A DNA stretch of 64,000 bases. It comes from Bradyrhizobium diazoefficiens. Lineage in GTDB: Bacteria; Pseudomonadota; Alphaproteobacteria; Rhizobiales; Xanthobacteraceae. Each line of letters starts with the position of its first letter. The stretch's first letter is position 1. The translations under genes and the position numbers were made by a program. Below the pieces are notes generated by a model. The model was not told where the DNA came from and ran no database searches. It saw only the letters and a program-made list of their open reading frames with translations. This document shows positions 17,248 to 26,853 of this stretch, in pieces. The DNA is taken from assembly GCF_018131015.1 (NCBI RefSeq), contig NZ_JAFCJJ010000008.1, positions 205,401 to 269,400 of the forward strand, given 5' to 3'.

Positions 17248-17478
17248 ATGAAGTCAGCAGAATGGAAGGGAATGGCCGTCGCTGCGGCGGTTGCGTTCCT
17301 TTCGACAGGCCTTTTGGCGGCGGACGCGGCCCTGGACCTGAGCGCCAGCGGGTTCGCAAGACGCCTGGAAAGCGCACGAGCTTCGATCGCGGACGCGATG
17401 GGGCGGCATCGACCCGCCTTCACCATTCAGGCGTGGGCCCGGCGAATCTCCGAGAAGCGATCCGCCGCGATCGAATAG
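17248..17478 (+). CDS. small hypothetical secreted or membrane protein
   Basis: 76 residues from the ATG at 17248. The N-terminus (MKSAEWKGMAVAAAVAFLSTGLLAADAALDL) has the charged-hydrophobic-small-residue layout of a signal peptide, with a possible cleavage after ADA. The rest is a basic helix, SGFARRLESARASIADAMGRHRPAF. No known family is recognised and no strong ribosome-binding site is seen, so the gene is only moderately supported. It converges on the PHA synthase gene with a 54-base gap. Confidence 0.4.
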   Translation: MKSAEWKGMAVAAAVAFLSTGLLAADAALDLSASGFARRLESARASIADAMGRHRPAFTIQAWARRISEKRSAAIE

Positions 17479-17532
17479 CTCAGGCGTCAGCAGCGAACGT
17501 CCGGCAAGTCCCCGAAAGAGCATCCAGACCCA

Positions 17533-19260
17533 CTAGTTCGATTTTCGCTTCACATAGTTGCCGGGCGCGGTTTCGATCACCGGGTACCTTGCATTGCCCG
17601 GTTGCTGCGGGGCCGCGATCGTTCCGCTGGAATGGCGCTTCAACCACGCGTCCCAATCCGGCCACCAGCTTCCCGGTTTCTCCTCGGCCTTTGCCAGCCA
17701 GTCCGCCGGAACGCCTTCCAGTTTGTCGTTGACCCAATGACTGCGCTTGTTGCGCGCCGGCGGGTTGATCACGCCGGCGACGTGACCGCTCGCAGCGAGC
17801 ACAAAGCGGGCCTCCTTTCCGATCAGGCTCTGCGAGCGATAGGCGCTTTGCCACGGCACGATGTGATCCTCGCGCGAGGCCAGCAGGTAGAGGGGGACCT
17901 TGGCCTTGGAGAGGTCGACTTGAACCCCGCATTGCGTGGTGGCCCCCGGGTCCTTGATCTTGTTCTCCAGATAGGTGTTGCGGGTGTACCAGCAATACAT
18001 CGGACCCGGCAGGCTGACGCTGTCGGAATCCCAATACAGCAGGTCAAACGACTCCGGCGGCGCGCCCTTCATGTAGCTATCGACGACGTAACGCCAGATC
18101 AAATCGTTCGCGCGCAGCGTTCCAAAGGTGAAGGCGAGTTCCTTGCCGGGCATGATGCCGCCGCTTCCGATCGTCGCCTCGCGCAGCGCCACCGCGGCCT
18201 GGTCGATGAGGAGCCCGATCTCGCCAGTATCCGAGAAGTCGAGCATGGTGGTCAGGAGTGTCAGGGTCGCCAACCTGTCCTCACCGCGCGCGGCCAGCAC
18301 GCCGGCGGCGCAACTGAGGAGCGTGCCCCCGACGCAGAACCCGAGCGCGTGAACCTTCTCGACATCGGCAATGTCGCGAACGACCTCGATGGCCTTCAGC
18401 GGTCCCAGGGTCAGATAGTCGTCCCAGGTCAGGTATTGCGTTTCCGCCACCGCGCTGCGCCACGAAATCAGGAAGACCTGGTGCCCCTGGGCGACCGCAT
18501 ATTCGACGAACGAGTTTCCCGCACCGAGGTCGAGCAGATAGTATTTGTTGATGCAGGGCGGAACGATCAGAAGCGGCGTCTTTTCGACCTCGGCCGTCTG
18601 CGGCGTATATTGAATGAGCTGGATCAGCTCGTTCTCGAACACGACCGTGCCGGGCGTGACAGCCAGATTGCGGCCGATCTCGAAAGCGCGCTCGTCTACG
18701 CGCGTGATGCGACCCTTCTGGATATCCTCGATCAGGTTCTGCATGCCGGCCGCCAGACTCGCGGACTGCGTCTGGATGGCGGTTCGAATGACCTCGGGAT
18801 TCGTTGCCGGAAAGTTCGCCGGGCTCATCGCGTCGATGAATTGTCGCGCGTAGAAGCGAAGCTGAAGCTTCGACTTGTCGTCAACCTCGGCCTGATCGAC
18901 AAACTCCGCCAATTGCTTCGAATTGTGCAGATAGGCCTGCTTGAGGATGTCGTAGTAGGGCGAGCCGCTCCACGCCGCGTCCTTGAATCGGCGGTCGCCG
19001 CGCGGCGATGATGCGGCCGGGAATCCTCCCGCCGCTTTGCCGTTGAAGAAGCCGCGCCAGAAGTCCGCAACCGGCGACCAATACTGCCGTTGAAAATCCG
19101 CTGCGATTGAGAACGGCGACTTCTGTCCCTTGGCAGCAGCCCCCTCGATCCCCATGGCGGCGACGAAGGCATCGTCGAACTGCCGGGCGGCCTGCTGGCC
19201 CGCCTGCATCAGGCTTGCGAGATAGTCAGAGGGACCGATTGGTGAGGACGGATTACCCAT
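17533..19260 (-). CDS. phaC: class I poly(3-hydroxyalkanoate) synthase
   Basis: 575 residues, the class I length. It polymerises (R)-3-hydroxyacyl-CoA into PHA granules. The catalytic triad is visible: Cys309 in the lipase-like box GFCVGG, Asp465 in LLASREDHIVPW and His493 in ASGHVAGVINPP. The N-terminal PhaC_N region contains FYARQFIDAMSPANFPATNPEVI, and the conserved tryptophan region WRSAVAETQYLTWDDYL precedes the active site. Start set at the ATG at 19260, because GGAGG lies five bases before it. It is read away from the CBS-GntP-CoA transferase operon across a 299-base gap that holds an FNR/FixK box, so expression in low oxygen is likely. No phaA, phaB or phasin gene is adjacent, so it may be an accessory synthase. 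Confidence 0.95.
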   Translation of the reverse strand: MGNPSSPIGPSDYLASLMQAGQQAARQFDDAFVAAMGIEGAAAKGQKSPFSIAADFQRQYWSPVADFWRGFFNGKAAGGFPAASSPRGDRRFKDAAWSGSPYYDILKQAYLHNSKQLAEFVDQAEVDDKSKLQLRFYARQFIDAMSPANFPATNPEVIRTAIQTQSASLAAGMQNLIEDIQKGRITRVDERAFEIGRNLAVTPGTVVFENELIQLIQYTPQTAEVEKTPLLIVPPCINKYYLLDLGAGNSFVEYAVAQGHQVFLISWRSAVAETQYLTWDDYLTLGPLKAIEVVRDIADVEKVHALGFCVGGTLLSCAAGVLAARGEDRLATLTLLTTMLDFSDTGEIGLLIDQAAVALREATIGSGGIMPGKELAFTFGTLRANDLIWRYVVDSYMKGAPPESFDLLYWDSDSVSLPGPMYCWYTRNTYLENKIKDPGATTQCGVQVDLSKAKVPLYLLASREDHIVPWQSAYRSQSLIGKEARFVLAASGHVAGVINPPARNKRSHWVNDKLEGVPADWLAKAEEKPGSWWPDWDAWLKRHSSGTIAAPQQPGNARYPVIETAPGNYVKRKSN

Positions 19261-19391
19261 ATGCACCTCCCACGAAGGCCGTTATTGCGCGTGATCGATT
19301 TTACTCCCGGTTGCAATCGATCGCAGCGTCTTTTCTCACATTCTGTTGCCGGCGTCTCGCTGCAGCGCACCGCGCGCAAATTCGTCGCCGC

Positions 19392-19405
19392 TTGATCTAG
19401 ATCAA
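19392..19405. promoter_or_regulatory. FNR/FixK-type box A (TTGATCTAGATCAA)
   Basis: A perfectly symmetric TTGAT-N4-ATCAA site lies in the divergent gap, 132 bases from the phaC start and 155 bases from the CBS-protein start. It fits the consensus for FNR, Anr and FixK/FixK2 activators. Because it is symmetric it could drive either or both directions. The same 14 bases recur upstream of pflB. Confidence 0.85.
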
Positions 19406-19559
19406 GCGAGCCTGCGCTTCTGCTCGCACAACCTGAGCGGGCGGCGACGCGTCTCGCGGTGGAATTCGCCTTCGCCACGCGGGCAGTGAAAATCGCCGCG
19501 GGCAGTCCGGATCATCGGCCGCCGCCAGTCCGGAGCGTACGGCTGTGCAGGTGAACGTC

Positions 19560-20045
19560 ATGGCTCATCCGATCAGACGTCCCGAACAAATCCTGGCCTA
19601 TCGGCCGCTGAAGCAGATCCTCGCGGCCAAGCCGCAGGCGCTGTGGACAGTCGCGCCCAAGGACAGCGTGCAGTCGGCGATGCAGCTCATGGCCGAGAAG
19701 GACATCGGCGTCCTCGTGGTCATCGAGAACAAGGGGATTGTCGGGATCCTGTCGGAACGCGACTGCGTGCGTCGCCTCATCCTGGCCGGCAAGGCGCCGG
19801 CGACCACCGTGGTCGCCGACATCATGGTCCGCGATGTGATCAAGGTGGATGTCACCGACACCTTCGCCGACTGCGTCAGATTGATGCACGAGCATCGCAT
19901 CCGACATCTGCCGGTGACCGAAATCGGCGCGCCGATCGGGGTCGTCTCGATCCGCGACCTCCTGCGCGAGACGGTCGCACATCATGCCAAGGTCATCGGT
20001 GAACTCGAGCGCGAACGATTGACCATGTTCACGTCGATGGCCTGA
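19560..20045 (+). CDS. CBS-domain pair protein
   Basis: 161 residues made almost entirely of two CBS motifs. The first is about residues 24-80: ALWTVAPKDSVQSAMQLMAEKDIGVLVVIENKGIVGILSERDCVRRLI. The second is about 84-145: VVADIMVRDVIKVDVTDTFADCVRLMHEHRIRHLPVTEIGAPIGVVSIRDLLRETV. CBS pairs bind adenosyl nucleotides and act as energy sensors. Stand-alone pairs of this type occur in low-oxygen regulons (established for several proteobacteria, here inferred). Start ATG at 19560 chosen because of the AGGTGA just upstream. First gene of a run with the GntP permease (33-base gap) and the CoA-transferase (36-base gap), downstream of FNR/FixK box A. Confidence 0.9.
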   Translation: MAHPIRRPEQILAYRPLKQILAAKPQALWTVAPKDSVQSAMQLMAEKDIGVLVVIENKGIVGILSERDCVRRLILAGKAPATTVVADIMVRDVIKVDVTDTFADCVRLMHEHRIRHLPVTEIGAPIGVVSIRDLLRETVAHHAKVIGELERERLTMFTSMA

Positions 20046-20078
20046 CCCGCGTCATCGCGACATCCAAGGGAGCCTGCC

Positions 20079-21464
20079 GTGGAACTCCTGATCGTCCTGG
20101 GTGCCCTCGTCTTCCTGATGCTGGTGGCCTATCGCGGCTACAGCGTCATCCTGTTCGCCCCGATCGCCGCGCTCGGCGCGGTGCTGTTCACCGATCCGTC
20201 GCTGGTGCCTCCGATGTTCTCCAGCGTGTTCATGGAGAAGATGGTCGGTTTCGTCAAAAGCTACTTTCCGGTCTTCATGCTGGGCGCGGTGTTCGGCAAG
20301 GTCATCGAGCTCTCCGGCTTCTCGAAGTCGATCGTCTCGGCGGTGATCGGCGTCCTCGGCAAGGAACGCGCCGTCCTGTCCATCGTGGTGGTCTGCGCGA
20401 TCCTGACCTATGGCGGCGTGTCCCTGTTCGTGGTGGTGTTCGCGGTCTATCCCTTCGCGGCGGAGATGTTCCGCCAGGGTAACATCCCGAAACGTCTGAT
20501 TCCCTGCACCATTGCGCTCGGCGCGTTCAGCTTCACCATGGATGCGCTGCCGGGAACGCCGCAGATCCAGAACATCATCCCGACGACGTTCTTCAACACC
20601 ACGACCTGGGCCGCGCCTATCCTCGGACTCATCGGCAGCGTGTTCGTGCTCGCCGTTGGCCTCGGCTATATCGAGAGCCGTCGCCGCGCCGCCCAAGCGA
20701 GCGGCGAGGGCTATGGCACCGAGCTCCTGAACGAGCCGGAGCCGTTCGAGGACAAGGATCTGCCCAATCCCTGGATCGCCCTCCTACCCCTGATCGTGGT
20801 CGGCGTCGCCAACTTCGTGCTGACCTTCGCGGTCCGCCGCGCCTATGGCGCCAAGCACGAGATCCTTCTCGGCGACCACCCGATCGTGACCCAGGTCGGA
20901 CCGGTGGCGGCGATCTGGGCGGTCGAGGGCGCGCTGATCCTCGGCATCCTCACGGTTTTCGTGTTCGCCTGGAGGCCGGTGCTCGCAAGATTCGCGGACG
21001 GCAGCAAGGCGGCCGTCGCCGGCGCGCTGCTGGCTTCGCTCAATACCGCATCCGAATACGGCTTCGGCGGCGTCATCGCGCTCCTGCCCGGCTTCAAGAG
21101 CGTCTCCTCGGCGCTGGCTGCGATTCCCAATCCGCTGGTCAATGAGGCCGTCACCGTCACCGTTCTCGCCGGCATTACGGGGTCCGCCTCAGGCGGCATG
21201 AGCATCGCCCTCGCCGCCATGTCGGATACCTTCATTGCCGCGGCGCAAGCGGCGCACATCCCGCTCGACGTCTTTCATCGCATCGCCGCGATGGCGAGCG
21301 GCGGCATGGACACGCTGCCGCACAATGGCGCCGTGATTACGCTGCTTGCGGTCACCGGGCTCACCCACCGGCAGGCGTACAAGGACGTCTTCGTGATCAC
21401 GCTGACGAAGACCGTAGCCGTGTTCGTCGCGATCGCGTTCTATTATCTGACCGGACTCTACTGA
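20079..21464 (+). CDS. GntP family permease (gluconate / 3-hydroxybutyrate permease-like)
   Basis: 461 residues, with about a dozen hydrophobic segments. It starts at GTG 20079 behind a GGGAG site. Family-typical features are MLGAVFGKVIELSGFSKSIV near residue 67, TYGGVSLFVVVFAVYPFA, a GTPQIQNIIPTTFF loop around residue 165, NTASEYGFGGVIALLPGF, and the late SGGMSIALAAMSDTFI and SGGMDTLPHNGAVITLLAVTGL. The GntP superfamily includes proton-coupled gluconate and D-beta-hydroxybutyrate permeases. Its place between phaC and a CoA-transferase argues for a hydroxy- or keto-acid such as 3-hydroxybutyrate (inference). It lies in the CBS-permease-CoA transferase operon under FNR/FixK box A. Confidence 0.88.
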   Translation: MELLIVLGALVFLMLVAYRGYSVILFAPIAALGAVLFTDPSLVPPMFSSVFMEKMVGFVKSYFPVFMLGAVFGKVIELSGFSKSIVSAVIGVLGKERAVLSIVVVCAILTYGGVSLFVVVFAVYPFAAEMFRQGNIPKRLIPCTIALGAFSFTMDALPGTPQIQNIIPTTFFNTTTWAAPILGLIGSVFVLAVGLGYIESRRRAAQASGEGYGTELLNEPEPFEDKDLPNPWIALLPLIVVGVANFVLTFAVRRAYGAKHEILLGDHPIVTQVGPVAAIWAVEGALILGILTVFVFAWRPVLARFADGSKAAVAGALLASLNTASEYGFGGVIALLPGFKSVSSALAAIPNPLVNEAVTVTVLAGITGSASGGMSIALAAMSDTFIAAAQAAHIPLDVFHRIAAMASGGMDTLPHNGAVITLLAVTGLTHRQAYKDVFVITLTKTVAVFVAIAFYYLTGLY

Positions 21465-21500
21465 ACGGAAAGCCAGCCGGACCGATATCGTGGAGGCCTC

Positions 21501-23513
21501 ATGTCGAATGCTGCACGCGCACTGACGCTGGCGCCGGTCAAGGCGCAGGACAGCGGAAAGATCGTCACCGCGGCGGAGGCCGCGAGCCTGATCCGGGAAG
21601 GCGATACCATCGCCACCGGCGGCTTCGTCGGCATCGGCTTCGCCGAGGAAATCGCCATGGAGATCGAGGCGCTCTTCCTCGCCAAGGACGACCAGGCGGT
21701 TCCGACGGGACACAAGCCCTGCAATCTGACACTGGTCTATGCCGGCGGACAGGGTGACGGCGGCAAGCGCGGGCTGAATCATCTCGGCCACGAAGGCCTG
21801 GTGCGGCGCGTGGTCGGCGGACACTGGGGCCTGGTGCCCGAGCTGCAGAAGCTCGCAATGGCCAACAAGATCGAAGGCTACAATCTTCCCCAGGGCGTGA
21901 TTTCGCACCTGTTCCGCGACATCGCCGCCAAGCGCCCGGGGCACCTCACCCGCGTCGGACTTGGAACCTTCGTCGATCCCCGTCACGGCGGCGGCAAGAT
22001 CAACGAGCGCACCAAGGATGATCTGGTGCGCCTGATCACCATCGACGACGAGGAGTTCCTGCTTTATCGCACCTTCCCGATCGACGTCGGGATCATCCGC
22101 GGCACGACGGCCGATGCGGACGGCAACATCACGATGGAGAAGGAGGCATTGACGCTCGAGGCTCTCGCCATCGCGATGGCCGCCCGCAATTCCGACGGCC
22201 TTGTCATTGCGCAGGTCGAGCGGATCGCCGACCGCGGTTCGCTCAATCCCAGGCAGGTCAAGATTCCCGGGATCATGGTCGACTGTGTCGTGGTCGCAAA
22301 GCCCGAGAACCATTGGCAGACCTTCTCGGTCCAGTACGATCCGACGTTCAGCAGCGAAATCCGTGCCCGGGTGGATTCAATTCCGCCCATGAAGATGAGC
22401 GAGCGCAAGATCATCGCGCGGCGTGCCGCGCTCGAGCTCAATGTCAACAGCATCGTCAATCTCGGCATCGGCATGCCGGAGGGCATCGCGGACGTCGCCA
22501 ACGAGGAGAAGATCTCGGACCTGTTGACGCTGACCGCCGAGCCCGGCGTCATCGGCGGCGTTCCGGCCGGCGGCCTCAATTTTGGCGCCGCCGTCAATGC
22601 CCAAACGGTAATCGACCAGCCCTATCAATTCGATTTCTACGATGGCGGCGGCCTCGATGCGGCCTTCCTCGGGCTGGCGCAAGCCGATGCCGAAGGCAAT
22701 CTGAACGTCAGCAAGTTCGGGCCGAGGCTCGCCGGCGCGGGCGGGTTCATCAACATCAGCCAGAACGCCAAGAAGCTGGTCTTTGTCGGCACGTTCACGG
22801 CCGGCCGGCTCGGCGTGGCGATCGAGGACGGAAACCTCCGAATCGTCAGCGAGGGCAACTCGGCGAAGTTCGTCCGCGAGGTCGAACACCGGACCTTTTC
22901 GGGCCGCTATGCGGTCCAGCGCGGACAGCCGGTTCTCTATGTCACCGAGCGTTGCGTCTTCAGGCTGACGCCGGACGGTCTCGAACTCACCGAAATCGCG
23001 CCGGGGGTCGATATCGAGCGCGATATTCTGGCCCGGATGCAGTTCCGACCGATCATACGCAGCCCGGCAATCATGGATAAGCGCATCTTCGCGCCGGGCC
23101 CCATGGGGTTGCGCGAACGCTTGCTGCGCATGCCGATCGAGCAGCGGCTCACCTACCACCCGAAGGACAACCTGTTTTTCGTCAACTTCGAGGGCCACAG
23201 CATTCGCAGCCGCGACGATGTCGAGCAGGTTCGCCGCGCCGTGGAAGGCAAATTGGCCCCGCTGGGCCACAAGGTCTATGCCATCGTCAATTACGACAAT
23301 TTCGAAATCTTCCCCGACATCGTGGATGAATATACCTCGATGGTCGGGGGCCTCGTCGACCGCTTCTACTCCGGCGTCACCCGCTACACGACCAGCAGCT
23401 TCCTGCGCGCCAAGCTGGGCGAGGCGCTCAAGCGGCGGGCCATGGCCCCCCACATCTTCGAAACCGCCGAGGAGGCGTCCGCGCAGCTTGCGTCCGAACG
23501 AAGGTCGGCCTGA
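21501..23513 (+). CDS. acyl-CoA:acetate/3-ketoacid CoA-transferase with extra C-terminal domain
   Basis: 670 residues. The first half is a CoA-transferase alpha-type domain ([30 protein letters not shown]). The second half is the beta-type domain from about residue 300: [32 protein letters not shown], then the [14 protein letters not shown] segment that holds the catalytic glutamate of family I transferases. Fused alpha-beta enzymes such as E. coli YdiF are about 530 residues, so roughly 140 residues after position 530 (from [28 protein letters not shown] on) are additional and unassigned. The enzyme would swap CoA between acetate, acetoacetate or other short acids. Last gene of the FNR/FixK box A operon; 202 bases separate it from pflB. 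Confidence 0.9.
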   Translation: MSNAARALTLAPVKAQDSGKIVTAAEAASLIREGDTIATGGFVGIGFAEEIAMEIEALFLAKDDQAVPTGHKPCNLTLVYAGGQGDGGKRGLNHLGHEGLVRRVVGGHWGLVPELQKLAMANKIEGYNLPQGVISHLFRDIAAKRPGHLTRVGLGTFVDPRHGGGKINERTKDDLVRLITIDDEEFLLYRTFPIDVGIIRGTTADADGNITMEKEALTLEALAIAMAARNSDGLVIAQVERIADRGSLNPRQVKIPGIMVDCVVVAKPENHWQTFSVQYDPTFSSEIRARVDSIPPMKMSERKIIARRAALELNVNSIVNLGIGMPEGIADVANEEKISDLLTLTAEPGVIGGVPAGGLNFGAAVNAQTVIDQPYQFDFYDGGGLDAAFLGLAQADAEGNLNVSKFGPRLAGAGGFINISQNAKKLVFVGTFTAGRLGVAIEDGNLRIVSEGNSAKFVREVEHRTFSGRYAVQRGQPVLYVTERCVFRLTPDGLELTEIAPGVDIERDILARMQFRPIIRSPAIMDKRIFAPGPMGLRERLLRMPIEQRLTYHPKDNLFFVNFEGHSIRSRDDVEQVRRAVEGKLAPLGHKVYAIVNYDNFEIFPDIVDEYTSMVGGLVDRFYSGVTRYTTSSFLRAKLGEALKRRAMAPHIFETAEEASAQLASERRSA

Positions 23514-23604
23514 TCGCCGACCGGCGCCGCCGGCCGATCACCGCACGGCCTTCACGACTTCGTCACGCAGCCGGCAGCGCAGCGCGGCAAAATGCACCAT
23601 GCCG

Positions 23605-23618
23605 TTGATCTAGATCAA
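23605..23618. promoter_or_regulatory. FNR/FixK-type box B (TTGATCTAGATCAA)
   Basis: Identical in all 14 bases to the box between phaC and the CBS gene. It ends 97 bases before the pflB ATG. If an activator acts at the usual -41.5 position, transcription would start near base 23653, giving a leader of about 60 bases. It should control pflB-pflA-exchanger-focA. Confidence 0.88.
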
Positions 23619-23715
23619 GCGCCCCGACCTCGTTGAAATCACCATTCGCGCGAAGCCGTCCGCCTTGGGCCCGGTCGGGCATCAATGGCAACAACACGCT
23701 GGTGGGAGACGTACC

Positions 23716-25983
23716 ATGGCAAATGCCGCTCTTAAGGGAGAAGCCGGGTCTGGTGATAGCTGGAGCGGGTTCGTGCCAGGAGGATGGCAGACCTCCATCG
23801 ACGTCCGGGACTTCATCGTCCGCAACGTCACCTCCTACACCGGCGACGAGGCCTTCCTGGCCGGACCATCGCAGCGCACCAAGGCCGTCTGGGCCAAACT
23901 GCAGCCCTATTTTGCCGACGAACGCAAGAAGGGCGTTCTGGCGGTCGACGCCAAGAACCCGTCGTCCATGCTCGCCCACGCTCCCGGCTACATCGACCGT
24001 GACAACGAGGTCGTGGTCGGGCTGCAAACCGACCAGCCGTTCAAGCGCGCGATCTTCCCCTATGGCGGGTTGCGCATGGTCGAGACCGGACTGAAGGCCG
24101 CCGGCTTCGAGCCGGACCCGGCAGTGCACGAGGCGTTCACCAAGTACCGCAAGTCGCACAATGACGGCGTGTTCGACGCCTACACCCCCGAGATCATGAA
24201 CTGCCGCCGCTCCGGCATCATCACCGGCCTTCCGGACGCCTATGGCCGCGGGCGCATCATCGGCGACTACCGCCGCGTCGCGCTGTACGGAGTCGACCGC
24301 CTGATCGAGGCCAAGCGCGCCGAGCGCGCCCAGATCGACGACATGTGGCCGACCGACGAGATCATCCGCACCCGCGAGGAACTCGCCGAACAGGTCCGCG
24401 CCCTGAAGGATCTGGCCGAAATGGCCAAGCGCTACGGCCACGACATCTCGAAGCCGGCCGCGAACGCCCAGGAGGCGTTCCAATGGACCTACTTCGGCTA
24501 TCTCGCCGCGATCAAGGAGGCCAACGGCGCGGCAATGTCGATCGGCCGCATCTCGACCTTCCTCGACATCTACATCGAGCGCGACCTCAAGGCCGCCATG
24601 CTCGACGAGGCGCGGGCCCAGGAACTGTGGGACCAGCTGGTGCAGAAGCTGCGCATCGTTCGCTTCCTGCGCACGCCGGACTATGACGCGCTATTCTCGG
24701 GAGACCCCTACTGGGCCACCGAATGCGTCGGAGGCATGGATCTGGACGGCCGCGCGCTGGTGACCAAGAGCAGCTACCGGATGCTGCACACTCTCTACAA
24801 CCTGGGACCGGCGCCGGAACCGAACATCACGGTGCTGTGGTCGACGCACATGCCCGCGGCGTTCAAGCGCTTCTGCGTCAAGGTCAGCAAGGACACCTCC
24901 TCGCTGCAGTACGAGAACGACGATTTGATGCGCCCGTTCTGGGGCGATGACTACGGCATTGCCTGCTGCGTCTCGGCGATGCGGCTCGGAAAGCAGATGC
25001 AGTTCTTCGGCGCCCGCGTCAATCTCGCCAAGGCCCTGCTCTACGCCATCAACGGCGGCCGCGACGAGGTCTCCGGCGATCAGATCGCGCCGCAAACCAT
25101 GCCCGTCACCGGCGACTTCCTCGACTACGACGACGTCATGGCGAAGTTCGACACCACGATGGAATGGCTTGCCAAGACCTACGTCCACGCCATGAACTGC
25201 ATCCACTACATGCACGACAAGTATTTCTACGAGCGGCTGGAAATGGCGCTGCACGATCGCGACATCCTGCGCACCATGGCGTTCGGCATCGCCGGCCTTT
25301 CGGTGGTCGCCGACAGCCTCAGCGCCATCAAGTACGGCAAGATCAAGGTCGTGCGGGACGATCGCGGGGTCGTGGTCGATTACAAGAACGAAGGCAACCA
25401 GGCGACGCCGCAGTTCGGCAACAACGACGACCGGGTCGACCAGATCGCATCCCAGCTCGTCACGCGCTTCATGGAGAAGATCCGCAAGCACCCGACCTAC
25501 CGGAACGCGACCCATACCCAGAGCGTACTCACGATCACCTCCAACGTCGTTTACGGCAAGGCCACCGGCAACACGCCCGACGGACGCCGCAAGGGCGAGC
25601 CGTTCGGCCCCGGTGCCAATCCGATGCACGGCCGCGACAGCCATGGCTGGCTCGCCTCCTGCCTGTCCGTCTCCAAGCTTCCCTACAAGGACTCGCAGGA
25701 CGGCATCAGCTACACCGTCTCGGTCGCGCCGCAGAAGGCGCATTTGTCGGAAGGTCAGCTCGTGGACGAAGCGGTCAAGGCCTTCGATGTCTATTTCGGC
25801 CGTGGCGGCTTCCACATGAACCTGAACGTCATCGACAAGGAAACGCTCGAAGACGCCATGAAAAACCCGGACAAGTATCCGCAGCTCACGATACGCGTCT
25901 CGGGTTATGCGGTGAATTTCGTGCGGCTGACGCCGGAGCAACAGCGCGACGTGATCAGCCGCACTTTCCACGGCCAGATCTGA
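23716..25983 (+). CDS. pflB: pyruvate formate-lyase (formate C-acetyltransferase), glycyl-radical enzyme
   Basis: 755 residues. Catalyses pyruvate + CoA to acetyl-CoA + formate, an oxygen-sensitive fermentation step. The adjacent active-site cysteines are Cys417-Cys418 in [15 protein letters not shown]. The radical-bearing glycine is Gly730 in [11 protein letters not shown], followed by the family ending [18 protein letters not shown], so this is a true PFL and not a diol dehydratase or choline lyase. SGYAVNF replaces the enterobacterial SGYAVRF. Start ATG at 23716 has GGGAG upstream; a longer frame from 23665 is unlikely. Followed after 13 bases by its activating enzyme, preceded by FNR/FixK box B. 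PFL is unusual in this mostly respiratory group (general knowledge). Confidence 0.96.
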   Translation: MANAALKGEAGSGDSWSGFVPGGWQTSIDVRDFIVRNVTSYTGDEAFLAGPSQRTKAVWAKLQPYFADERKKGVLAVDAKNPSSMLAHAPGYIDRDNEVVVGLQTDQPFKRAIFPYGGLRMVETGLKAAGFEPDPAVHEAFTKYRKSHNDGVFDAYTPEIMNCRRSGIITGLPDAYGRGRIIGDYRRVALYGVDRLIEAKRAERAQIDDMWPTDEIIRTREELAEQVRALKDLAEMAKRYGHDISKPAANAQEAFQWTYFGYLAAIKEANGAAMSIGRISTFLDIYIERDLKAAMLDEARAQELWDQLVQKLRIVRFLRTPDYDALFSGDPYWATECVGGMDLDGRALVTKSSYRMLHTLYNLGPAPEPNITVLWSTHMPAAFKRFCVKVSKDTSSLQYENDDLMRPFWGDDYGIACCVSAMRLGKQMQFFGARVNLAKALLYAINGGRDEVSGDQIAPQTMPVTGDFLDYDDVMAKFDTTMEWLAKTYVHAMNCIHYMHDKYFYERLEMALHDRDILRTMAFGIAGLSVVADSLSAIKYGKIKVVRDDRGVVVDYKNEGNQATPQFGNNDDRVDQIASQLVTRFMEKIRKHPTYRNATHTQSVLTITSNVVYGKATGNTPDGRRKGEPFGPGANPMHGRDSHGWLASCLSVSKLPYKDSQDGISYTVSVAPQKAHLSEGQLVDEAVKAFDVYFGRGGFHMNLNVIDKETLEDAMKNPDKYPQLTIRVSGYAVNFVRLTPEQQRDVISRTFHGQI

Positions 25984-25996
25984 ACCGAGGTGCACC

Positions 25997-26824
25997 ATGT
26001 CGATGGTGCAGACACTGGAGCCCGGAAGTCGTTATGATCTCCGGGCCGGGCTTTCGCCCGACGCGCCCGACGAGGACAAGCTCAAGGACGAAGAGGGCTT
26101 GTTCGGCTATTGCCATTCCTACGAAACGTCCTCGCGCTACGACGGCCCCGGGTTGCGCGTGGTACTGTTCGTCTCGGGCTGCCTGCTCCGGTGCACCTAT
26201 TGTCACAATCCGGACACCTGGCACCTCAAGGACGGCACCTATGTTTCGGCCGACCACGTCCTCCGCCGTCTGGCCGATTTCGCGCCTTCGATCAAGGCCC
26301 TCGGCGGCGGGCTGACCATCTCCGGCGGCGAAGCCATGGTGCAGCGCGCGTTTACGCAACGCATCTTCGCCGGCGCCAAAAAGATGGGCCTGCACACGGC
26401 AATCCAGACGTCCGGCTTTCTCGGCGATCGCATCAGTGACGCCTACCTGGCGGAGATCGACCTCGTGATGCTCGACATCAAGAGTTCGGACCCGGCCACC
26501 TACAAGCGGGTGACGGGGCGCGACATTGCGCCGACGCTTCGCTTCGCCGAGCGCCTGGCAGCAACGGGCAAGCCGGCCTGGATCCGGTTCACGCTCGTCC
26601 CGGGCGAGACCGACGATCCCGACAACGTCGCCGGCATCGCCCGCTTCGTCGCACCCATGAAGAACGTCGAATGGGTCGAGGTGCAGCCCTTCCATAAGAT
26701 GGGCGAGTTCAAATGGAAGGCGTTGGGCCTCGACTACAAGCTGCAGGACACCAAGCCGGCCAGCCGCGAGCTGACCGACCGGGTGATCGCACAATTCAAG
26801 GACGCCGGGTGCAACGCCCGCTGA
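25997..26824 (+). CDS. pflA: pyruvate formate-lyase activating enzyme (radical SAM)
   Basis: 275 residues. The 4Fe-4S radical SAM motif CxxxCxxC is CLLRCTYC (Cys62, Cys66, Cys69), directly followed by HNPDTWHLKDG as in classical PFL activases. GGLTISGGEAMVQ is the GGE SAM-binding motif. The barrel continues with VMLDIKSSDPATYKRVTG and RFTLVPGETDD. It uses SAM and a low-potential electron to place the glycyl radical on Gly730 of the preceding enzyme. About 35 residues precede the usual E. coli start (LFGYCHSYETSSRYDGPG), a modest N-terminal extension. GAGGTG precedes the ATG, and the 13-base gap to pflB implies cotranscription. Confidence 0.95.
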   Translation: MSMVQTLEPGSRYDLRAGLSPDAPDEDKLKDEEGLFGYCHSYETSSRYDGPGLRVVLFVSGCLLRCTYCHNPDTWHLKDGTYVSADHVLRRLADFAPSIKALGGGLTISGGEAMVQRAFTQRIFAGAKKMGLHTAIQTSGFLGDRISDAYLAEIDLVMLDIKSSDPATYKRVTGRDIAPTLRFAERLAATGKPAWIRFTLVPGETDDPDNVAGIARFVAPMKNVEWVEVQPFHKMGEFKWKALGLDYKLQDTKPASRELTDRVIAQFKDAGCNAR

Positions 26825-26853
26825 TGTCGCCATAGGGGGAAGGAACTCGAATC

